DNA of 64,000 nt from Streptomyces longispororuber. Lineage in GTDB: Bacteria; Actinomycetota; Actinomycetes; Streptomycetales; Streptomycetaceae. Made by a program: the position numbers and the translations under genes. Location: the NCBI RefSeq assembly GCF_024448165.1, contig NZ_JAMOLN010000018.1, positions 1-64,000 on the forward strand. The letters run 5' to 3'. Position 1 is the stretch's first letter. Each line of letters begins with the position of its first letter. The notes below the pieces were generated by a model, which had not been told where the DNA came from, did not search any database, and saw only the letters and a list, made by a program, of their open reading frames with translations. Shown piece after piece: positions 1-8,049 of this stretch.

Positions 1-1234
1 CGCGACCGGTGCCGTCGTGTCCAACACGGGCACCTGGATGGCCCGCATCACCCAGGACTGGCTGGTCCTGTCCATCACCGGCTCGTCGGCCGCCGTCGGC
101 ATCACCACGGCGATGCAGTTCCTGCCGATGCTGCTCTTCGGTCTGTACGGCGGAGTGATCGCCGACCGGTTCGACAAGCGCAAGCTGCTCTTCTGCACCC
201 AGGGTGCGATGAGCCTGTCCGGTCTGTTCCTCGCCGCGCTGACCCTGTCCGGCAACGTCCAGGTCTGGCACGTCTACCTCGCCGCCTTCTTCACGGGTCT
301 CGTCACGGTCGTCGACAACCCGACGCGGCAGTCCTTCGTGTCCGAGATGGTCGGTCCCGACCAGGTCCGCAACGCGGTCTCGCTGAACTCGGCGAACTTC
401 CAGTCCGCCCGCCTCATCGGCCCGGCCGTCGCCTCCGCGCTGACCGCCGCCGTCGGTCCCGGCTGGGCGTTCCTCGCCAACGGCCTGTCCTTCCTCGCGC
501 CGCTCACCGGACTCGCGCTGATGCGCACCGCCGAGCTGCACGAGAACCCGCGCGCACCGCGCGGCAAGGGCCAGCTGCGCGAGGGCCTACGCTACGTCTC
601 CGGTCACCCGGAGCTGATCTGGCCGATCGTGCTCGTCGGCTTCGTCGGCACCTTCGGGTTCAACTTCCCGATCTGGCTGAGCGCCTACGCCGACGACGTC
701 TTCCACGGCGGCGTCGGCCAGTACGGCCTGTTCAACACGCTCATGGCGATCGGCTCGCTGGCCGGCGCCCTGCTCGCGGCCCGGCGGCGCTCGACCCGCC
801 TGCGGGTCCTGGTCGGCGCCGCGATCGGCTTCGGTGTCCTGGAGGTCCTGGCGGCGTGGGCGCCGGGCGTCTGGGCGTTCGCCCCGCTGATCGTGCTGCT
901 CGGCATCCTCGGCCTGACGGTCAACGTGACCGCCAACTCCACGGTCCAGATGGGCACGGACCCCGAGATGCGCGGCCGGGTGATGTCGCTGTTCATGATG
1001 GTGTTCACCGGCGGCACGCCGCTGGGCGGGCCGCTCTTCGGCTGGCTCGCCGACCAGTACGGGGTCCGCGTCAGCTTCACGCTGGGCGGTGTGATCTGCG
1101 CCGCGGCGGCGGCCGGTGTCGGCCTGATGCTGGCCCGTGCCGCGAACCTGCGGCTCAAGGTCGACCTGCGGCGCGGCGAGCGGCACCTGCAGTTCGTACC
1201 GCGCGAACCGCAGCCACTGGCGGCGGCGGCCTGA
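1..1234 (+). CDS. MFS transporter, 5' end outside window
   Basis: Integral membrane transporter of the major facilitator superfamily, probably an exporter of the EntS-like MFS_3 type. The reading frame is already open at base 2 (reads ATGAVVSNTGTWM), so the true start and roughly the first half of helix 1 lie left of the window; the GTG at 17 is internal. About 410 residues are visible with the usual alternation of hydrophobic helices. The loop GGVIADRFDKRKLL after the second visible helix is the classic MFS motif A (GxxxDRxxRR-like), and a second copy, GWLADQYGVR, occurs in the C-terminal half. The protein ends in a short basic and alanine-rich cytoplasmic tail. The substrate cannot be read from sequence. 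The gene is followed by a dispersed intergenic element with a strong hairpin. Confidence 0.9.
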   Translation, partial: ATGAVVSNTGTWMARITQDWLVLSITGSSAAVGITTAMQFLPMLLFGLYGGVIADRFDKRKLLFCTQGAMSLSGLFLAALTLSGNVQVWHVYLAAFFTGLVTVVDNPTRQSFVSEMVGPDQVRNAVSLNSANFQSARLIGPAVASALTAAVGPGWAFLANGLSFLAPLTGLALMRTAELHENPRAPRGKGQLREGLRYVSGHPELIWPIVLVGFVGTFGFNFPIWLSAYADDVFHGGVGQYGLFNTLMAIGSLAGALLAARRRSTRLRVLVGAAIGFGVLEVLAAWAPGVWAFAPLIVLLGILGLTVNVTANSTVQMGTDPEMRGRVMSLFMMVFTGGTPLGGPLFGWLADQYGVRVSFTLGGVICAAAAAGVGLMLARAANLRLKVDLRRGERHLQFVPREPQPLAAAA

Positions 1235-1282
1235 CCGGGACACGTCCGCCGGGCCCTGTCCACTGCCGGGCCCGGCGCCGTC

Positions 1283-1370
1283 GTGGCTGACCGCGCAGTT
1301 CCCCGCGCCTCCAGGGGCGCGGGGCCGTGTCACTGGTGGCTCCGCCGCGGGGCGCGACCGGCCCCCACCG
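1283..1370. repeat. dispersed intergenic element, copy 1
   Basis: Contains GCGCAGTTCCCCGCGC and the block GGCTCCGCCGCGGGGCGCGACC. Related pieces recur at 12.19, 13.49, 29.6, 31.7 and 47.16 kb in this window, always in a non-coding gap. It follows the MFS gene and precedes thpR. Confidence 0.6.
1301..1324 (+). terminator. GC-rich hairpin, likely terminator
   Basis: CCCCGCGCC (1301-1309) pairs perfectly with GGCGCGGGG (1316-1324) across a 6-base loop, 66 bases after the MFS stop. No U-tract follows, which is usual for Streptomyces terminators. It forms the core of a dispersed intergenic element. Confidence 0.55.
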
Positions 1371-1407
1371 GCGGTCAGCCTCCGACGGCACACGGAAAAT
1401 GAACCCC

Positions 1408-1965
1408 ATGAGACTCTTCGCCGCCGTGCTGCCTCCGGAGGACGTACTCGCCGAACTCGCCCACGCCGTCGACCGGCTGACCGACCGGGACGGGCTGCGC
1501 TGGACCAGCAGACCCGGCTGGCACCTCACCCTCGCCTTCTACGGCGACGTACCGGACGAGACCGTGCCCGAGCTGGCGGAGCGGCTCGCACGGGCCGCCG
1601 GGCACACACCGGAGTTCGGGCTGGCGCTGCGCGGGGTCGGGCAGTTCGGCGGCCGGTCGCTGTGGACCGGCGTCGAGGGGGACGTGGCGACGCTGCGCCG
1701 GCTCGCCGAGCGGGCCGAGGCGGCGGGCCGCAGGGCCGGGCTGCCGGGGGAGCACCGGCGCTACCGGCCGCACCTGACGCTGGCGCGCAGCCGGGAGACG
1801 GCCGATCTCGGGCCGTACGTGGCACAGCTCGACGCGTTCGCGGGCACCCCCTGGACCGTGCGGGAGCTGGCGCTCGTCCGCAGCAACCTGCCGGTGTCCG
1901 GGGTGCCGGGCGAGCGGCCCCGGTACGAGAAGGTCGAAGGTCGGCCCCTCTCGGGCACGCGTTAG
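1408..1965 (+). CDS. thpR: RNA 2',3'-cyclic phosphodiesterase (2'-5' RNA ligase family)
   Basis: Cytoplasmic 2H-phosphoesterase of the ThpR/LigT family, about 185 residues, a normal length. The two catalytic HxTx motifs are both present: HLTLAF near residue 32 and HLTLAR near residue 122, spaced as in the family. Members hydrolyse 2',3'-cyclic phosphates of RNA ends and can join 2'-5' RNA in vitro. The N-terminus MRLFAAVLPP matches the family's usual start. I chose the ATG at 1408, which has GGAAA about 9 bases upstream; an in-frame ATG at 1399 would add MNP. The small hydrophobic peptide gene at 1976 follows after 10 bases and may share its transcript. Confidence 0.9.
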   Translation: MRLFAAVLPPEDVLAELAHAVDRLTDRDGLRWTSRPGWHLTLAFYGDVPDETVPELAERLARAAGHTPEFGLALRGVGQFGGRSLWTGVEGDVATLRRLAERAEAAGRRAGLPGEHRRYRPHLTLARSRETADLGPYVAQLDAFAGTPWTVRELALVRSNLPVSGVPGERPRYEKVEGRPLSGTR

Positions 1966-1975
1966 TCTCGATGAC

Positions 1976-2065
1976 GTGGACCCGAAAACCCGTAACCGGA
2001 TCATGGCCGGTGTGCTCGTGCTGATGTTCGTCGTCGTGGCGGTGGCGGCGGCCGTCGGTCAGTGA
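1976..2065 (+). CDS. small single-pass membrane peptide (29 aa)
   Basis: A GTG-started 29-codon frame: a charged N-terminus (MDPKTRNRIM) followed by one hydrophobic segment of about 18 residues (AGVLVLMFVVVAVAAAVG) and a stop. It begins 10 bases after thpR, so it would be cotranscribed. The sharp polar-then-hydrophobic layout is typical of the tiny single-pass proteins often left unannotated in Streptomyces. Function unknown. The main doubt is the short length; conservation across species would settle it. Confidence 0.5.
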   Translation: MDPKTRNRIMAGVLVLMFVVVAVAAAVGQ

Positions 2066-2101
2066 GCGCTGCCCGGCGGCCGCCGTACCCGCTGACGGCG
2101 A

Positions 2102-3091
2102 CTACCAGGCGAACGCCTCGGGCGACGGACCGGGACCCGGGAAGATCTCGTCGAGCCCGGACAGGACCTCGTCGCCGAGCTCCAGCTCGACCGCACGGAG
2201 CGCCGAGTCCAGCTGCTCCTGGGTGCGCGGGCCGACGATGGGCCCGGTGACGCCGGGCCGGGTCAGCAGCCAGGCGAGGGCCGCCTCGCCGGGGGCGATG
2301 CCGTGCTTGTCCAGCAGGTCCTCGTAGCGCTGGACCTGCTCGCGCACCGTGGTGTTCTCCAGGGCGCTCGCGCTGCGGCCGTCCTTGCGGCGCTTGCCCT
2401 CGGACTCCTTCTTGAGCACGCCGCCGAGCAGCCCGCCGTGCAGCGGGGACCACGGGATGACCCCGAGGCCGTACTCCTGCGCGGCCGGGATGACCTCCAT
2501 CTCGGCGCGGCGCTCGGCGAGGTTGTAGAGGCACTGCTCGCTGACCAGGCCGACCCGGCCGTGCGCCTTCGCCGTCTCGTTGGCCTGGGCGATCTTGTAG
2601 CCGGGGAAGTTCGAGGAGCCCGCGTAGAGGATCTTGCCCTGCTGGATCAGGACGTCGATCGCCTGCCAGATCTCCTCGAAGGGGGTGCGGCGGTCGATGT
2701 GGTGGAACTGGTAGATGTCGATGTAGTCGGTCTGGAGCCGCTTCAGGCTCGCCTCGACGGCCCGCCGGATGTTCACCGCGGAGAGCCGGTCGTGGTTGGG
2801 CCAGACGTCCCCGTCGCCCGTCATGTTCCCGTACACCTTGGTGGCGAGGACGGTCTTGTCCCGGCGTCCGCCGCCGTTCGCGAACCAGGTGCCGATGATC
2901 TCCTCGGTACGGCCCTTGTTCTCGCCCCAGCCGTACACGTTCGCGGTGTCGAAGTAGTTGATGCCACTGGCCAGCGCCGCGTCCATGATGGCGTGGCTGT
3001 CGCCCTCGTCGGTCTGCGGGCCGAAGTTCATGGTGCCGAGGACGAGCCGGCTGACCTTGAGTCCTGTGCGTCCGAGCTGCGTGTACTTCAT
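2102..3091 (-). CDS. aldo/keto reductase
   Basis: NADPH-dependent oxidoreductase of the aldo/keto reductase superfamily (TIM barrel, 329 residues), close to the YajO/Tas-like group. The catalytic tetrad is visible: Asp and Tyr in YFDTANVYGWG near residue 50, Lys in VLATKVYG and His in YQFHHID. The C-terminal cofactor-binding stretch reads TGPIVGPRTQEQLDSALRAVE. The gene lies 30 bases downstream of the AraC gene on the same strand, so the pair is probably one operon and the reductase is probably under that regulator. The physiological substrate cannot be named from sequence. Confidence 0.92.
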   Translation of the reverse strand: MKYTQLGRTGLKVSRLVLGTMNFGPQTDEGDSHAIMDAALASGINYFDTANVYGWGENKGRTEEIIGTWFANGGGRRDKTVLATKVYGNMTGDGDVWPNHDRLSAVNIRRAVEASLKRLQTDYIDIYQFHHIDRRTPFEEIWQAIDVLIQQGKILYAGSSNFPGYKIAQANETAKAHGRVGLVSEQCLYNLAERRAEMEVIPAAQEYGLGVIPWSPLHGGLLGGVLKKESEGKRRKDGRSASALENTTVREQVQRYEDLLDKHGIAPGEAALAWLLTRPGVTGPIVGPRTQEQLDSALRAVELELGDEVLSGLDEIFPGPGPSPEAFAW

Positions 3092-3121
3092 GGCTCCACA
3101 GCCAAGGGCGTGGAGTGCGCT

Positions 3122-4036
3122 CTAGGCAAGCGAGTTCGTGCGATAGCGGCCGGGTGTCACCCCGAACTCCCGGCGGAACGCGTGCGAGAGGGCGTACGGC
3201 GAGGCGTAGCCCACCTGGCGGGCCACCGACTCCAGGGGCGCGTCCGCGGTGCGCAGGAGCGTCGCCGCGCGGGTCATCCGCCACCACGTCAGGTACGTCA
3301 TCGGGGGACGGCCCACCAGGGCGGTGAAGCGGCGGTTCAGGGTGGCGCGGGAGACGCCCGCGTGGGCCGCGAGGCGGTCGGCGGTCCAGGTGCGGGCCGG
3401 GTCGGTGTGCAGCAGGCGGAGGGCCTCGGTGACCACCGGGTCGGCGAGCGCGGCGGGCCAGCGGGCGGTGCCGCGGCCCGCCGGGTCCGTGGTCCAGGCC
3501 CGGATCATGTAGACGAGCAGCAGGTCGAGGAGGCTCGGTACGGCCGCGCACGAGCCGGGCCCGGCGGCCGCCACCTCCCGGCTCAACAGGCCGATCGCCG
3601 CCCGGAGTTCGGGGTGGCGGGCGTCGTCGTGCGGGAGGTGGACGACGTCCGGCAGTTCGGTCAGGAGCGGATGGGTGTGGCTGCGGTCGAGGCGGTACTT
3701 GCCGCAGAGCAGCTCCACGGCGTCCGGTCCCGCGGCCGGCGGCAGGGTGCCGGGGAGCGTCTCGAAGGGGATCGCACGGGCCACCACGGCGGCGGGCGCG
3801 GGCGAGTCGGCCAGGACGTGGCCCGCGCCGTGCGGCAGCAGGACCGCGTCGCCCGCGCGCAGGGTGAGCGGCGGGCCGCTGTCGGGCAGCAGCCAGCAGC
3901 TGCCGGTCAGCGCCACGTGGAAGCCGGCGCCCTCGTACGGGGCGAGGCGGACGCACCAGCTCCCGCCGACCCTGAGGCGGTCGGTGGACGGGCTGCCCGT
4001 CCGTACGGCGGCAATCGCGTCGCTCACCACGTCCAT
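3122..4036 (-). CDS. AraC-family transcriptional regulator with cupin sensor domain
   Basis: DNA-binding regulator of about 304 residues. The N-terminal two thirds form a cupin-like effector domain of the AraC_binding_2/cupin_6 type (TGSCWLLPDSGPPLTLRAGD). The last 100 residues carry two helix-turn-helix units (TADRLAAHAGVSRATLNRRF and PLESVARQVGYASPYALSHA, then FRREFGVTPGRYR). I chose the ATG at 4036 (MDVVSDAIAAVR); upstream in-frame starts exist but run into the divergent promoter region. It is divergent from the metallo-hydrolase gene at 4142 and precedes the aldo/keto reductase, so it plausibly controls both. Confidence 0.9.
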   Translation of the reverse strand: MDVVSDAIAAVRTGSPSTDRLRVGGSWCVRLAPYEGAGFHVALTGSCWLLPDSGPPLTLRAGDAVLLPHGAGHVLADSPAPAAVVARAIPFETLPGTLPPAAGPDAVELLCGKYRLDRSHTHPLLTELPDVVHLPHDDARHPELRAAIGLLSREVAAAGPGSCAAVPSLLDLLLVYMIRAWTTDPAGRGTARWPAALADPVVTEALRLLHTDPARTWTADRLAAHAGVSRATLNRRFTALVGRPPMTYLTWWRMTRAATLLRTADAPLESVARQVGYASPYALSHAFRREFGVTPGRYRTNSLA

Positions 4037-4141
4037 GGGGCCAGCGTAGCCGGTGGGGACGGCACCGGTGAGCCGCTCGCGTATCAGAGGGAGCCTGTCG
4101 AGCATTGAGGCGCTCGCCGGCCCGTCCCTACCGTGGCCGTC

Positions 4142-5035
4142 ATGGACACCGACTTCGAACGCATCACGCTGGGCGGCATCGAGATCCTCAAGGTCGTGGA
4201 GGTGCGCGGACCCTTCGGGCCGCCCGCCGACCTGTTCCCCGGCATCGACGACGTCTGGCAGGCCCACGAGAAGTGGCTCGCCCCCGACTTCCAGGACCCC
4301 GACAGCGGGCAGGTGCTGGCCGCCGTGCAGGCCTGGGTGGTGCGCAGCGAGGGCCGCACGATCGTCGTCGACCCGGGCGTCGGCAACGGCCGCGAGCGCC
4401 CCGGCACCCCGCACTTCTCCGGCCTCGACACGGACTTCCTCGACCGGCTGACGCGGGCGGGCGTGCGGCCCGAGGACGTCGACGTCGTCGTCAACACCCA
4501 CATCCACGGCGACCACGTCGGCTGGAACACCCGCGACGAGAAAGGCAGTTGGGTGCCCACATTCCCCCACGCCACCTACCTGATCCCGCGGGCCGACCAC
4601 GACTTCTTCTCCCCGGACGGGCCCGCCCGCACCGCGCACGACAACCACCGCTTCCTCTTCGCCGACAGCATCGCGCCGGTCGTCGCCGCCGGGCAGGCCG
4701 TGCTCTGGGAGGACTCCCACCGCATCGACGCCCACCTCACCCTCGAACCGGCGCCCGGCCACACCCCCGGCTCCTCGGTGCTGCGCCTCACCGCCGGCGC
4801 GGACCGGGCCGTCTTCGTCGGCGACCTCCTGCACAGCCCCGCCCAGTTCCTCGCCCCCACGTGCAGCAGCGCGATGTGCGTGAACCCGGCGGAGTCGGCG
4901 GCCAGCCGGGTACGCGTGCTCCAACGAGCCGCCGACGAACACGAGTTGGTGATCCCGGCCCACTTTCCCGGGCCCGGGGCGGCGGAGATCCGGCGGGAGG
5001 GGAGCGGGTTCTCGGTCAGTCGGTGGCGAGGGTGA
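4142..5035 (+). CDS. MBL-fold metallo-hydrolase
   Basis: Metallo-beta-lactamase-fold hydrolase, 297 residues. The zinc-binding signature HIHGDHVGWN (HxHxDH) is intact near residue 121, followed by metal-ligand histidine candidates in PGHTPGSS (about residue 206) and Asp in FVGDLLHSP; a final His lies in VIPAHFPG. This layout fits lactonase-like or glyoxalase-like members rather than true beta-lactamases. The ATG at 4142 was preferred over the GTG at 4133 because homologous proteins begin close to the first beta strand. It is transcribed divergently from the AraC gene across about 105 bases, so regulation by AraC is likely. It ends 22 bases before the convergent TPR gene. Confidence 0.88.
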   Translation: MDTDFERITLGGIEILKVVEVRGPFGPPADLFPGIDDVWQAHEKWLAPDFQDPDSGQVLAAVQAWVVRSEGRTIVVDPGVGNGRERPGTPHFSGLDTDFLDRLTRAGVRPEDVDVVVNTHIHGDHVGWNTRDEKGSWVPTFPHATYLIPRADHDFFSPDGPARTAHDNHRFLFADSIAPVVAAGQAVLWEDSHRIDAHLTLEPAPGHTPGSSVLRLTAGADRAVFVGDLLHSPAQFLAPTCSSAMCVNPAESAASRVRVLQRAADEHELVIPAHFPGPGAAEIRREGSGFSVSRWRG

Positions 5036-5057
5036 CTCCGTCGGACCCGGCCGTGGT

Positions 5058-7220
5058 TCAGGTGGGCCCGTCGTCCGGGCCGGCCGGGTCGTCGGTCGGC
5101 TGGGAGCGGCCCGTCTCGATCAGGAGCAGGGCCAGGTCGACGAGGGCCTCGGGGTGGCCGCCCCGGTGCGCGAGTTCGTAGCAGTGCTCGGCCTCCTCGG
5201 TGCGGCCCGTGGTCGTCAGCAGCCTGGCCAGCCGGTAGGTGGCGTCGACGTATCCCTGTGCGTGGGCCTCCCGGTAGAGCTTCTCGGCCAGGTCCAGGCG
5301 GCCGGTGGTCTCGGCCAGGTCCGCGTAGCCGAGCGTGGCCCGTGGATGTCCGGCGGCACTGGCCCTGCGGTAGTAACGATCGGCCTCCTCCGGGTGCCCG
5401 GTCTCCTGCATCAGGACGGCCAGGTTGTACACGGCGTTCGGGTTGTGCTGGTTGTGCGGGTGCTTGAAGAACGCCTCGGCCTCCTCGGCGCGGCCCTGGC
5501 GCGCCAGCAACAGAGCGAGGTTGTACGTGGCGTGCTTGTAGCCGCGGGCGTGCGCGACCCGGTACAGCTCCTCGGCCTCGGCCGTACGGTCCGTGCCGGC
5601 GAGCAGCAGCGCCAGGTTGTAGGTGGCCTTCACGACACCGTCCTCGTGCGCGAGCCGGTACAGCGTCTCCGCCTCATCCAGCGCACCGGCCTGCTTGCGC
5701 AGATTGGCCAGGTTGTTCGTGGCGATCCGGAATCCCTGGTCGTGCATGTGTCTGAAGAGTGGCTCGGCCTCCTCGGTGCGGCCCAGTTCCTCCAGCAGGA
5801 CGCCGAGGTTGTACGCCGCCTTCGTGTATCCCCGCGCGGCGGCCTGGCGGTAGAGGGCCTCGGCCTCGGCCGCCTTGCCCTGTCCGCGCAGCAGCAGCGC
5901 CAGGTTGTTCGTCGCCCGCGGGTACTCCTTCTCGTGCGCCTGGCGGTAGAGCGCCTCGGCCTCGTCGGTGTGTCCGGCATCGGCGAGCAGCACGGCCAGG
6001 TTGTAGGTGCCCAGCAGGTGGCCGTGGTCGTGGACCTGGCGCCAGGCGGTCTCGGCCGCCTGCGGACGGACCCCGTAGGCGTGCAGGCCGATGACGAAGC
6101 GGTCGGTGTCGTCGCGGGCGTGGGTGAGCGCCGCGTCCCACAACCAGTCGGGGACGCCGGGCCCCGCATGGTCGACGAGGTAGTCGAAGGGCTCCCACAG
6201 GCCGTCGTCCGCGGGCAGCAGCATGCTGGTGACCCCGTGCCGGACGCGGGTGGCCCAGTCGAACGCGGCCGCCAGGGGCTCCGGCCGCAGATAGCTGCCG
6301 TTCGCGTCCCGCAGGTGACGCTCGTGGACCTCCGTGAGCAGCTCCGTGGAGTACGGGCCCGGCAGTCCGCACCGGCTGAGGTCGACCGCGGCGGCGACCA
6401 GGGCGGCACCCCGGGCGTGCCCGTCGGCGGACCACGCCTGCCGCCACTCCCTCAGCAGCGCGGGACCCGCGGCCAGGTACTCGGCCACTCCGTAGAGGTC
6501 GTGGTGGGCGAGCGCGTCGGCGATCCGCGGATCGGGGCACTCCGCCGCGCGGGACAACTCGCTCTCGCTCCACAGCCGCCCCAGATCGACGATCTCGGCG
6601 ACGTTGAGCACCTGCTGGCTGGGGCCGGTGCGCAGGTTCTGGAAGGGCTTGCTGCGCATGGTCGCGAGCACGGGCACCTTGGAACGCCCGAGTTCCTCCA
6701 GGACGACGGGCTCCAGGCCGTCGGGGCCGAGGTAGCGCTCCAGGTCGTCCAGCCACAGGACGCAGGGCTGCCCGCCGCCGTGGGCCGCCTCCGCGACCTG
6801 CCACAGCTTTCCGCCGCCCGCGGGCGGGGCGAGCACCCGGTGGTGCGGGAACACCGCCCGCAGCGCCTCGAACGCGGTCCGCGTCTTGCCGGCCGTGGAG
6901 TCCCCGACCAGCAGGGTCATGCCTCCCCATGCCGCCGCCGTCCTGAGGTGGTGCCGTACCTGCCCGTCCGCGTCGCGCGGCACATAGGGCGGCAGTCCGG
7001 AGCCGTCCTCGCCGGGGCGGGCACGGTGGACCCCGGCGGGCAGGGCCTGCCACTCGCGGGCCACGGGCCAGGACTCCGGATGCCGCAGATAGCGCAGGAA
7101 CGGGGAGTCCGCCGTCCCGGGTTCCGGCGACGAGGCGGGCGGGGTGATCGTCAGGTTCTCGATGTCGCGGGCCTGCACGACGTGCCCCTGTTGTCCTCCG
7201 GAGACATTCTGTTCCCCCAT
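5058..7220 (-). CDS. P-loop NTPase-TPR protein with N-terminal VVQARDI-type tag
   Basis: Cytoplasmic protein of 720 residues in three parts. Residues 4-25 hold the short motif NVSGGQQGHVVQARDIENLT, a GG..xVVQARDI tag I associate with Streptomyces NTPase/TPR proteins. Residues 90-300 form a P-loop NTPase: Walker A GDSTAGKT at 106-113 and a Walker-B-like VLWLDD at 154-159. From about 385 to 715 runs an array of Sel1/TPR-like repeats of about 35 residues, each close to AxxLYRxAHxxGxxxATYNLALLLxxxGRTEEAE. This architecture suits a signal-dependent scaffold related to STAND ATPases. The ATG at 7220 was preferred over an upstream TTG. It stands alone between convergent and same-strand genes. Specific function unknown. 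Confidence 0.85.
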   Translation of the reverse strand: MGEQNVSGGQQGHVVQARDIENLTITPPASSPEPGTADSPFLRYLRHPESWPVAREWQALPAGVHRARPGEDGSGLPPYVPRDADGQVRHHLRTAAAWGGMTLLVGDSTAGKTRTAFEALRAVFPHHRVLAPPAGGGKLWQVAEAAHGGGQPCVLWLDDLERYLGPDGLEPVVLEELGRSKVPVLATMRSKPFQNLRTGPSQQVLNVAEIVDLGRLWSESELSRAAECPDPRIADALAHHDLYGVAEYLAAGPALLREWRQAWSADGHARGAALVAAAVDLSRCGLPGPYSTELLTEVHERHLRDANGSYLRPEPLAAAFDWATRVRHGVTSMLLPADDGLWEPFDYLVDHAGPGVPDWLWDAALTHARDDTDRFVIGLHAYGVRPQAAETAWRQVHDHGHLLGTYNLAVLLADAGHTDEAEALYRQAHEKEYPRATNNLALLLRGQGKAAEAEALYRQAAARGYTKAAYNLGVLLEELGRTEEAEPLFRHMHDQGFRIATNNLANLRKQAGALDEAETLYRLAHEDGVVKATYNLALLLAGTDRTAEAEELYRVAHARGYKHATYNLALLLARQGRAEEAEAFFKHPHNQHNPNAVYNLAVLMQETGHPEEADRYYRRASAAGHPRATLGYADLAETTGRLDLAEKLYREAHAQGYVDATYRLARLLTTTGRTEEAEHCYELAHRGGHPEALVDLALLLIETGRSQPTDDPAGPDDGPT

Positions 7221-7310
7221 GACCACCAAGGTAACGCCCCTCAGGTCAACTATCCCTGAACCAGGGCGACTTGATAGCCATCGGTGCTCCGAACGGCGCG
7301 TCGGCGTGGA

Positions 7311-7970
7311 CTAGGCCGGTATCCGGTACGGGCCGCCGATGCCCCACGCCTGGTGCAGCGCGTCGGCGAAGGCGGACGCCAGCTTGTGCTCGCCGGACGC
7401 GTTCGGATGCGTACCGTCGTACGTGTCGTGCCGGATGTCGTACGACTCGGGGACGGACGCCAGCAGGAGCGGCGAGCGGGGCTCGGACAGGTCCGCGACC
7501 GCCTTGGCGAGCAGCGTGTTGAAGTGGGCGACCTGCGCGGCGAAGGGTGCGTCCGTGTCGGCCCTGACGTTCGGGATCACCGGCAGCAGGGCGATCCGGA
7601 CGGCCGGGTTCGCGGCGCGGGCGGCGGTGACGAAGCGGCGCATGTTCTCCGCGGTCTGTTCGGCGTTCGTGTAGAAGCCGAGGTCGATCAGGCCGAGGGA
7701 GACGAGGAGGACGTCCGCGCGGGCGGCGGTGACCGCGTCCGCGATGACCGGCGCCATGTGCTGCCAGCCCTCGCCCCAGCCGGCCAGGTGGTGCTGCGGG
7801 AAGTCCGGTTCGGCGTAGTCGTGGCCGCCGCCGTACAGGGCGGTGCGCGGGCCGACCACGGCACAGTCGGTGCCGGTGGCGCGCAGGTGCTGCCACATGC
7901 GCAGGCGCCAGGTGTGCTCGCCCGCGCTGCCAATCGTCATCGAGTCGCCGACGAACATGAACCTGAGCAT
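7311..7970 (-). CDS. SGNH/GDSL hydrolase
   Basis: Serine esterase/lipase-like enzyme of the SGNH superfamily, 219 residues. Block I (FVGDSMTIG) places the nucleophile Ser at residue 10, the conserved Gly lies in YGGGHDY and the Asp-His pair in YDGTHPNASGEHKLA near the C-terminus, so the catalytic set looks complete. There is no signal peptide from the ATG at 7970, so the protein appears intracellular. The frame stays open upstream to about 8219, but that extension is rich in Ala/Ser without domain features and overlaps the divergent gene at 8050. Substrate unknown. Confidence 0.85.
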   Translation of the reverse strand: MLRFMFVGDSMTIGSAGEHTWRLRMWQHLRATGTDCAVVGPRTALYGGGHDYAEPDFPQHHLAGWGEGWQHMAPVIADAVTAARADVLLVSLGLIDLGFYTNAEQTAENMRRFVTAARAANPAVRIALLPVIPNVRADTDAPFAAQVAHFNTLLAKAVADLSEPRSPLLLASVPESYDIRHDTYDGTHPNASGEHKLASAFADALHQAWGIGGPYRIPA

Positions 7971-8049
7971 CCGCTCATCATGGTCGATGCCGGGGAGATC
8001 ACCCCGGCCGCGTGCATGTGAGACCGAACACGCCTGGCAAGCTTGGGGC

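Noticed and set aside
2001..3956. 651-codon minus-strand frame across the aldo/keto reductase and AraC genes
   Set aside because: Composed of Arg/Pro/Gly-rich shadow sequence in another frame of two well-supported genes; no domain.
2303..4108. 601-codon plus-strand frame opposite the same genes
   Set aside because: Antisense shadow with Val/Gly/Leu bias and no motif; the minus-strand genes have complete families.
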